Positions 58,287 to 64,000 of a stretch of DNA of 64,000 nucleotides are shown here, one piece after another. The notes under the pieces were generated by a model, which was given only the letters and a program-made list of their open reading frames with translations, was not told the origin of the DNA and made no database searches. Numbering within the stretch: position 1 is the stretch's first letter; the number at the start of each line of letters is the position of its first letter. Position numbers and translations under genes: made by a program. The stretch is from JBCBRD01 sp039819785 (lineage in GTDB: Bacteria > Pseudomonadota > Alphaproteobacteria > Rhizobiales > Hyphomicrobiaceae), in NCBI GenBank assembly GCA_039819785.1, contig JBCBRH010000003.1, positions 79,397 through 143,396 of the forward strand, read 5' to 3'.

Positions 58287-59600
58287 ATGAAACGTCCTGT
58301 CATTTATGATGTCACACGGTTGGCCACCCGCTTTAGCCGACCCGCCCCCAACGGAATTGATCGGGTTGACCTTGGATATGCGCGTCACTTCCTCTCCGCT
58401 GAGCGCCAAGCAACCGGTGCGCTCCTAAATGGGTCCGCCAGCCCAAGGGCGATATCCAACGGAACGGCTGGCCGGATCGTCACCAGCATCGCAGACCATT
58501 GGCGCGAAACGGACACGGCGGACGTTGACCCGGTATTTAAAGATCTCGCGAGCAAACTCGGTCTTACCTCTGGTGGTTTGATTGCAGGAGGTCAGCCCAA
58601 CCGCCCAACAAATGCGCAAAGGGCTCGCAAGTCGATATACGCCCTGGCGGGATCGACACAGCTTTTCGGGACCCGTGGCCTGTTTCCGGGCCGCAGTCTG
58701 ATCAAGACAGCACCTGAAAACGCGATATATCTGAACACCAGTCAATTCCCATTGTGGCTGGATTGGTATTTCCGATGGCTCGACAAGCGCCCGGATGTCA
58801 AAGCCATGTTCTTTATCCATGACCTCCTTCCGCTGGATTATCCGGAATTCTTCCCCCCCGCCGAAGAGCCGCGTCATCGCGCGCGCATGGAGGTCCTTTC
58901 GAGGCGGGCCGATGCCGTCATCGTTGCAAGTGATGCAACCAAAGATCGTCTCAACCGGTATTTCCACGACACGCAAAGATCCGCACCGTCCATTCACGTT
59001 GTGCCTTTGCCCGTGGACGATGCTTTCAAAACCAGAACCAGTCCGTTGAACACGAAAGCGAGCAAGCCATATTTCGTTGTCATCGGGACGATTGAGCCTC
59101 GCAAAAATCACCTCCTGCTGCTGCACATTTGGAGAGATCTGGTTGAGAAGCTGGGAGAGGCAACGCCTCGTTTGGTCATCGTTGGCGCACGAGGGTGGGA
59201 GCACGAAAACGTCTCTGATCTGTTGGAGAGATGCGACCGGCTTCAAGGTCATGTCCTGGAAGCGCGCGGTCTCTCCACGCCGGGACTGGTCGAAATCATT
59301 TCCAACTCGAACGCCGTGCTCATGCCAACCCTGGCCGAAGGATTTGGTCTTCCCGTCGTCGAAGCGCTGGCGTGCGGTGTGCACGTTATTGCTTCAAAGA
59401 TCGCGGTTTTCGAAACCGAGCAACGGCTAAACCTCACCCTCATTGATCCATTGGACGGGCCGGGTTGGCGCGAGGCAATTCTCGCGCATGCAACCGGCGC
59501 ATCTATAGGCAGTCAAGCTAAAGCTTTGCCTGAAAAGCGATCTGTGGACAGCTGGATGTTGCACTGTGAGCACATTGAGAAAGTCATCGTTAGGATGTAG
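58287..59600 (+). CDS. Glycosyltransferase family 4, paralogue
   Basis: About 437 aa. MKRPVIYDVTRLATRFSRPA aligns with the start of the glycosyltransferase at 53840-55168, and so do AMFFIHDLLPLDYPEFF, YFVVIGTIEPRKNHLLLLHIW, LVIVGARGWEHENV and LAEGFGLPVVEAL. ATG 58287 was chosen by that comparison; ATG 58251 would add twelve residues. Both copies lack membrane segments and probably act at the cytoplasmic face. Two related transferases on either side of an export gene suggest successive additions of similar sugars or alternating linkages. Confidence 0.9.
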   Translation: MKRPVIYDVTRLATRFSRPAPNGIDRVDLGYARHFLSAERQATGALLNGSASPRAISNGTAGRIVTSIADHWRETDTADVDPVFKDLASKLGLTSGGLIAGGQPNRPTNAQRARKSIYALAGSTQLFGTRGLFPGRSLIKTAPENAIYLNTSQFPLWLDWYFRWLDKRPDVKAMFFIHDLLPLDYPEFFPPAEEPRHRARMEVLSRRADAVIVASDATKDRLNRYFHDTQRSAPSIHVVPLPVDDAFKTRTSPLNTKASKPYFVVIGTIEPRKNHLLLLHIWRDLVEKLGEATPRLVIVGARGWEHENVSDLLERCDRLQGHVLEARGLSTPGLVEIISNSNAVLMPTLAEGFGLPVVEALACGVHVIASKIAVFETEQRLNLTLIDPLDGPGWREAILAHATGASIGSQAKALPEKRSVDSWMLHCEHIEKVIVRM

Positions 59601-59698
59601 GCAGATCAAGACTTTATCGCCGTGACTCTCGTTCAAGACGCGGGCATATTTTCAGACACGGGGTGTGTATAAAATTTGCGTAACGGGGGTCGCGTATA

Positions 59699-60448
59699 AT
59701 GACCACGGGGTCGGCGGAAGCCAACTATTTGCATGCTCGTTCAACGGACGGGTTTATTACCAAACACGAAAAGCAGTTTCTAATTTCCATTGCAGAGAGA
59801 TTGCCACATTGGGCAACGCCCGATCACCTGACACTGACCGGTGTAATTGGATCATTTATTGTTTTTGTGAGCCTGATCGGAAGCCACTTCGAACCCCTTT
59901 TGTTGCTTTGCGCAGTTGGCGGACTGGTGCTGAATTGGTTTGGCGATTCACTTGACGGTACGCTTGCCCGCGTCCGTCGCATTGAGCGCCGGAGGTACGG
60001 GTTCTACCTTGACCATGTTTCAGATTTAGCATCCCAATTCATGATCATTGTGGGTTTAGGGCTATCGCCCCTTATGCGGCTTGAATTCGCGCTGCTTGGG
60101 CTGGTGGGCTATTTGGCATTGAGCGTCATGAGCTTTGTGAAGCTTCATGTTTCTCGAGATTTGCAGATCTGTTATTTCGGGGTCGGTCCAACTGAAATCA
60201 GGCTCATCATCTGTGCGGGTCTGGTCGTGCCGTTGCTGAGCACCTTGCCGGTGGTGTCATTTGCTGCCGCCGATTTCACGTTATTTGATATTGGCGCTGG
60301 ATTAGCTTTCACGTTTTGCGTCGTGACCGCCGTCTTGGTTTTCTACAGTGAATTGAAGCGATTGGCCGTGATTGACCCATCGCCGCAAACGATTCCGCCA
60401 GAACAGGAAATGCGCGAACTGGAGCCATTTGAGGTCAGCCATCGCTAG
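59699..60448 (+). CDS. CDP-alcohol phosphatidyltransferase family membrane protein
   Basis: The product is 249 aa with about six spans. DSLDGTLAR followed by GFYLDHVSD gives the complete catalytic signature D-x2-DG-x2-AR-x9-G-x3-D-x3-D (Asp83, Asp86, Asp105, Asp109), which binds metal and the CDP-alcohol. Family members join CDP-diacylglycerol or CDP-linked alcohols to an acceptor alcohol. Housekeeping PgsA and PssA have other contexts; here it lies in the capsule cluster before an alpha-oxoamine synthase, so a phospholipid-like anchor or phosphodiester substituent for the polymer is possible. No ribosome binding site better than GGGG is seen. Confidence 0.88.
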   Translation: MTTGSAEANYLHARSTDGFITKHEKQFLISIAERLPHWATPDHLTLTGVIGSFIVFVSLIGSHFEPLLLLCAVGGLVLNWFGDSLDGTLARVRRIERRRYGFYLDHVSDLASQFMIIVGLGLSPLMRLEFALLGLVGYLALSVMSFVKLHVSRDLQICYFGVGPTEIRLIICAGLVVPLLSTLPVVSFAAADFTLFDIGAGLAFTFCVVTAVLVFYSELKRLAVIDPSPQTIPPEQEMRELEPFEVSHR

Positions 60449-60558
60449 TCCGTGCCATTGATAGGTGGAGGCGGGTTGCCACGTCACAAAGACCGGCTAA
60501 GCAGCAACCACATGCCGGAGGCATTGCGGCTAAAGGCTCGAAAAATGTCAGTCACGTA

Positions 60559-61839
60559 ATGGAAAAATCTTTGACCAAAAGATCATCTTCATTGGATCAG
60601 TATGTCTCGAGGCGGTTCGCGCTGTCGGGGACTCAGGCGTTGCCTGCCATGTATCCCTACAACACGCCGGTCGATAACCTTGGCGTCGACCGGGCTCAAC
60701 CAGATCGTGGGGTTATAAGCTTCGCGCATTATGACTACCTCGGCCTTGCCAATGACCCACGCGTCAAGGATCCGGCCAAGGAGGTGATCGACAGATTCGG
60801 TGTCGGTGCCGGTGCATCGCGGCTAGTCGGTGGCGAGGTTTCCCTACATCGGGTTCTGGAACGTGAGTTGGCTGATTTTATCGGCGTGGAGGACACGCTC
60901 ACGAACGTCAGCGGTTACGGAACAAACGTTGCGCTGCTCGGTCATCTGATGACCAAGGATGACCTGATCATCACTGATCAGGCCGCACACAACAGCATCA
61001 TGACGGGATGCCAGCTCTCCCGCGCGACATCGAAGAGGTTCCAGCACAATGACATCGACGATCTTGACCAGCTGCTGAGCAAACACCGCAAGGATCACAA
61101 CCGCGTTCTCGTCGTCGTCGAGGGTCTTTACAGCATGGATGGGGACATCCCCGATCTGCCCCGGCTGCTCGAAGTGTGCCGCAGGCACGATGCCTGGATC
61201 ATGGTTGATGAGGCCCATTCAATCGGCGTGCTCGGCCCAAATGGCCGCGGCATCACAGAGCACTATGGCCTGCCGCCGAATGCGGTCGATATCATTGTTG
61301 GGACACTCTCCAAATCCTTTGTCACCTGCGGAGGCTTCGTAGCAGGCAGCAAGCCGTTGATGGATTGGCTCCGCTGCACAATGCCGGGTTTCGTCTACAG
61401 CGTCGGACTGTCCCCACCGTTGGCCGCCGCCGCATACGCAGCAATCCAGATTGCCCGCACCGAGACCGACAGACTGCAAACGTTGCGGGAAAAATCGCGA
61501 TTCTTCTTGGAGACAGCCCAGCGGTTTGGCCTGAACACAGGCAATGCCATCGGGGCCGCCGTCGTCCCGGTTCATTTTCAAAACGTCAATCAGGCCATTT
61601 TCGCAGCCCAGACTGCGCTGGATCACGGGTTCTTCGTGCCAGCAATTGCCCAGATCGCCGTTCCGAAGGACCTGCCGAGATTGCGATTCTTTATCACCAA
61701 GGACCACGCACCGGCCGACATCGAACGCGTGCTGAGTGTGTTGCATCATGTCGAAGTCACAAGCCAACGCTCGCCCCGGTCGGCAGCTGACGCGAAACGC
61801 TCCGTTGACCGATCTGAGTACGCGTTGCACGACCAGTAG
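60559..61839 (+). CDS. Alpha-oxoamine synthase (8-amino-7-oxononanoate/serine palmitoyl transferase-like)
   Basis: The product is 426 aa. FAHYDYLGLANDPRV, GAGASRLVGGEVSLHRVLE, VDEAHSIGVLGPNGRG and VGTLSKSFVTCGGFVAG (Lys252 holds PLP) place it in the alpha-oxoamine synthase family, which condenses an acyl-CoA or acyl-ACP with an amino acid. Members are KBL, BioF, HemA, SPT and the RkpG-like enzymes of rhizobial capsule loci. Its location beside a CDP-alcohol transferase and export genes argues for the last group or an SPT-like lipid-anchor role; bioA in the window is 30 kb away and does not make a bio operon. The exact substrates are unknown. Confidence 0.85.
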   Translation: MEKSLTKRSSSLDQYVSRRFALSGTQALPAMYPYNTPVDNLGVDRAQPDRGVISFAHYDYLGLANDPRVKDPAKEVIDRFGVGAGASRLVGGEVSLHRVLERELADFIGVEDTLTNVSGYGTNVALLGHLMTKDDLIITDQAAHNSIMTGCQLSRATSKRFQHNDIDDLDQLLSKHRKDHNRVLVVVEGLYSMDGDIPDLPRLLEVCRRHDAWIMVDEAHSIGVLGPNGRGITEHYGLPPNAVDIIVGTLSKSFVTCGGFVAGSKPLMDWLRCTMPGFVYSVGLSPPLAAAAYAAIQIARTETDRLQTLREKSRFFLETAQRFGLNTGNAIGAAVVPVHFQNVNQAIFAAQTALDHGFFVPAIAQIAVPKDLPRLRFFITKDHAPADIERVLSVLHHVEVTSQRSPRSAADAKRSVDRSEYALHDQ

Positions 61840-62148
61840 CGGTCGAGTGTCCTAGACGACTAGGTATTGGAACGTCCCAGACCCGGATTGGCAGGTGACG
61901 GGGACAGGTGTTAATGACCTTCCAAACGCACCGGTCGCCTGACCACGACCGGAAATGAAACTTGACAAGCAAGGTCACGCGATCGTCGGGTTTGCCATAA
62001 ATCCGTGAGACGTGTTTGGTAGGCCACTGAAAGTCAAAGGTGCAACAGCGGACGGCGCCAAGGCCAGTGGACGCCAGGGGATGCCATTGGTCGTTCCGGT
62101 TGAACGCTCAAAGTTTCATGCGAGGACCAAGACCTGAAACCCTTTCCG
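61840..62148. other. Gap between alpha-oxoamine synthase and KpsE-like genes
   Basis: This 309-base gap has no supported gene. Minus-strand frames that cross it end inside flanking genes and carry no motif. Confidence 0.4.
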
Positions 62149-63327
62149 GTGACCCAAGAAATTGAGCTGGAGCCGCTCGAACAGGTCGAGGAACCCAACC
62201 GCGAGCCTGGCCCCTTCAACATTGAGTATTGGTCACGCTGGTTCACGAGGAACCGCGGATACGTCGCATTCGTGATCGTCCCGACACTCCTGGCGGCCAT
62301 CTACTTTGCTTTCATCGCTGCCGACCGCTACGTCGCTGAAGCGCATTTCGTCGTCCGGAGCCCAAGTACGGCGGCTGCCAGCCAGCTGACCTCCCTCGTC
62401 CAGGGCAGCGGCATTGTCCGCTCATCCGATGACGCATACATCGTCCACGCCTACATGCAGTCACGCGATGCGGTTCGCACGCTGACAAACACGATTGATC
62501 TCGTGGCGCGGCTGCAGCGCCCGGAAGCCGATCTGCTCTGGAAATACCCCGGACTGATTTACGGGGAGAGCGAAGAGCGCCTTTGGAAGCACTTTCAGGG
62601 TCATCTCTCGATCGAATTCGATTCAACAACGGGCATTAGCACAATGAGTGTGCAGGCATTCCGCCCCGAAGATGCCCGTGAAATTGCTGAAGGACTTCTG
62701 GTCGCGTCCGAAAACCTGATCAATGCCATGAGTGAGCGCGCCAAGACCGAATTGATGGCGACCGCCAATGAAGAACTTGAGTTGATGCGGGCCCAGTCCC
62801 AGGCTGTCGTCGACAAGATCACGGACTTTCGTCGCGAAAATCAGCTCATCGACCCCAGCCAGGCATCGAAAGCAGCCCTCCAGGCCATCACAGAGTTGTC
62901 GCTGGGGATCGCACGGACGCGGGCCGAGTTGAAGGAACTGGAACTGATCGCCGCCGACAGCCCACAGGCCATGACGTTGCGCCGTCGCATCGTCGCTTTC
63001 CAGGAACAAACATACAAAGAGCGCGAAGCTCTCGCCGGCACGCAGTCTTCGCTTCCGCCCCTGATCGCCGATTATGAGCGCCTGCTTCTGGAGCGGGAAT
63101 TCGCCGAACGCAGCTTCGCATCCGCGCGCTCGGCCTATGATATTGCCCGCATCGAGTCAGAGCGTCAGAGGCTTTTCATCGAACGCATCAGCACACCCTC
63201 AACCCCGGATTATCCAGAATACCCCTATCGCCTCTTGATGGTGCTGGCATCGTTCTTATGCCTCAGCATGATCTACCTCATACTGAAATATCTGTTCGTC
63301 AACTTGCGCGCCCACGGCGCGGAGTAA
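62149..63327 (+). CDS. Capsule export inner-membrane protein (KpsE/CtrB/BexC-like)
   Basis: The product is 392 aa. A membrane span near residues 40-58 (GYVAFVIVPTLLAAIYFAF) and another near 365-385 (RLLMVLASFLCLSMIYLILK) flank a long periplasmic region with coiled coils (ELELMRAQSQAVVDKITDFRR and GIARTRAELKELELI). The VEEPNREPGPFN lead, YVAEAHFVVRSP, and PEYPYRLLM before the second span fit the KpsE/Wzz family. It bridges the inner-membrane transporter to the outer-membrane pore. The start GTG 62149 has no good ribosome binding site; CTG 62134 after GAGG is conceivable. The KpsT-like gene follows 53 bases later. Confidence 0.88.
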   Translation: MTQEIELEPLEQVEEPNREPGPFNIEYWSRWFTRNRGYVAFVIVPTLLAAIYFAFIAADRYVAEAHFVVRSPSTAAASQLTSLVQGSGIVRSSDDAYIVHAYMQSRDAVRTLTNTIDLVARLQRPEADLLWKYPGLIYGESEERLWKHFQGHLSIEFDSTTGISTMSVQAFRPEDAREIAEGLLVASENLINAMSERAKTELMATANEELELMRAQSQAVVDKITDFRRENQLIDPSQASKAALQAITELSLGIARTRAELKELELIAADSPQAMTLRRRIVAFQEQTYKEREALAGTQSSLPPLIADYERLLLEREFAERSFASARSAYDIARIESERQRLFIERISTPSTPDYPEYPYRLLMVLASFLCLSMIYLILKYLFVNLRAHGAE

Positions 63328-63380
63328 GGGCGACACCTCGCCGTCCTTTGTCGATGTTGTAAAAAAGAAAGACTGGAGCC

Positions 63381-63968
63381 GTGCTTGATCAAACGGTGCA
63401 ATCGCACTCCCTGCAGACGCAACCGATCAAAGGCGCTGATCGCGCAATCGTAGCCCGTGATGTCGTCAAGGAATTCGATACCGAGATCGGCGTCCGCCGC
63501 GTCCTCGATGGGATTTCCTTTAGCGTCGGGATGGGGGAACGGCTGGCAATCCTCGGCCGGAACGGGGCTGGTAAATCGACCCTTATCCAGATCCTGTCCG
63601 GCTTGCAGCGTCCCACCAGTGGCTCCATCGAACGCGGACTTCGGATGTCCTGGCCGCTGGCCCTCGGCGGTGGATTTGAAGGTGAGCTGACTGGCTATGA
63701 CAACGTCAGGTTTATTGCCCGCATTTACGGCGTCCCGTTCCGCGAGACGTTCGACTTCGTCGACGATTTCACCGAGATCGGTCAGCAACTCCACACTCCG
63801 GTCCGGTATTATTCAAGCGGCATGCGGATGCGGCTGGCCTTTGCTTTGTCCCTGGCAATTGACTTCGAGTGCTTCCTGATCGACGAGGTCATCCTCGTGG
63901 GTGACAAGCGCTTTCAGGCGAAATGCCAGGGACAAAGCAAAGGCCAGCCGCATCCGCATGCCGCTTGA
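63381..63968 (+). CDS. Capsule polysaccharide ABC transporter ATP-binding protein (KpsT-like), broken at the 3' end
   Basis: The genuine part runs to about residue 181. AILGRNGAGKSTLIQILSGL is Walker A, YYSSGMRMRLAFALSLAI is the signature region (SSGM in place of LSGGQ, as in KpsT/Wzt), and CFLIDEVILVGDKRF is Walker B. It energises export of the polymer with a KpsM-type permease, not in the window. From base 63924 the sequence is the exact inverted complement of 63781-63857, so the last 14 codons (QGQSKGQPHPHAA) are not KpsT and the stop is spurious. Family length is about 215-245 aa. GGAG precedes the GTG start. Confidence 0.85.
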   Translation: MLDQTVQSHSLQTQPIKGADRAIVARDVVKEFDTEIGVRRVLDGISFSVGMGERLAILGRNGAGKSTLIQILSGLQRPTSGSIERGLRMSWPLALGGGFEGELTGYDNVRFIARIYGVPFRETFDFVDDFTEIGQQLHTPVRYYSSGMRMRLAFALSLAIDFECFLIDEVILVGDKRFQAKCQGQSKGQPHPHAA

Positions 63969-64000
63969 ATAATACCGGACCGGAGTGTGGAGTTGCTGAC
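63781..64000. repeat. Perfect 77-bp inverted repeat at the window end
   Basis: Bases 63924-64000 are the exact reverse complement of 63781-63857, with 66 bases between the arms. The left arm is normal KpsT coding sequence; the right arm interrupts the same gene. A foldback of this kind at a sequence end is typical of amplification or assembly chimeras. Confidence 0.95.

Noticed and set aside
1..64000. CRISPR arrays or intact insertion sequences
   Set aside because: No regularly spaced repeats of 24-40 bases and no complete transposase were found; only short tandem repeats and the IS3-type remnant are present.

Overview
This window reads as chromosomal DNA of an alphaproteobacterium, most likely in or near the Hyphomicrobiales (Rhizobiales). 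The evidence is the gene order rplU-rpmA-GNAT-obgE-proB-proA-nadD-rsfS-rlmH, a complete set of ethylmalonyl-CoA pathway genes, a fused cysNC, a RirA-spaced Rrf2 regulator and an intergenic palindrome of a type common in that group. No ribosomal RNA operon, CRISPR array or intact transposon was seen.

Layout. 1-2 kb: the start of a D-alanyl-D-alanine carboxypeptidase, tRNA-Leu(CAA), a YcgL-type nucleotidyltransferase and a small membrane protein. 2-12.3 kb: ethylmalonyl-CoA mutase (ecm), crotonyl-CoA carboxylase/reductase (ccr) and methylsuccinyl-CoA dehydrogenase (mcd), with a YihY membrane protein and a large helix-hairpin-helix protein between them. 12.5-14.2 kb: a short LOV blue-light receptor divergent from a short-chain dehydrogenase. 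14.3-21.8 kb: the ribosome, proline and NAD housekeeping run on the minus strand. 22-26.2 kb: a 26-codon gene with an exceptionally strong ribosome binding site, then a GbsR-type regulator and the DUF4166/TIGR01777 operon it probably controls. 26.4-31.3 kb: a polyamine cluster (GNAT, spermidine synthase, agmatinase, acetylpolyamine amidohydrolase) and bioA. 31.7-32.9 kb: tRNA-Ser(CGA) followed by decayed transposase and methyltransferase fragments.

32.9-44.1 kb is a compact sulfide-handling module. The minus strand carries a SulP transporter, a DUF442-sulfide:quinone reductase fusion, a persulfide-dioxygenase-like hydrolase, two YeeE/YedE half-transporters, a DUF2892 protein, and Crp/Fnr and Rrf2 regulators. 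The divergent plus strand carries a 1-Cys peroxiredoxin, cytochrome bd-type quinol oxidase with its small subunit, a DsrE-like protein and a rhodanese. Electrons from sulfide would enter the quinone pool and leave through a sulfide-tolerant oxidase. Near-identical 13-bp palindromes sit at both promoter regions.

44.3-48.5 kb is the most unusual part: a SLOG-domain gene followed by a DUF4062-STAND NTPase of the kind found in bacterial conflict systems. An in-frame TGA splits this NTPase from 143 further open codons encoding a charged linker and a hydrophobic C-terminal tail. 48.6-52.7 kb is sulfate assimilation (cysQ, cysD, cysNC). 53-64 kb is a capsule or exopolysaccharide locus: a lipoprotein, two paralogous glycosyltransferases, a Wza-like export protein, a protein of unknown family, a CDP-alcohol phosphatidyltransferase, an alpha-oxoamine synthase, a KpsE-like protein and a KpsT-like ATPase. 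The last 77 bases are an exact inverted copy of bases 63781-63857, probably a foldback assembly artefact that breaks the KpsT gene.
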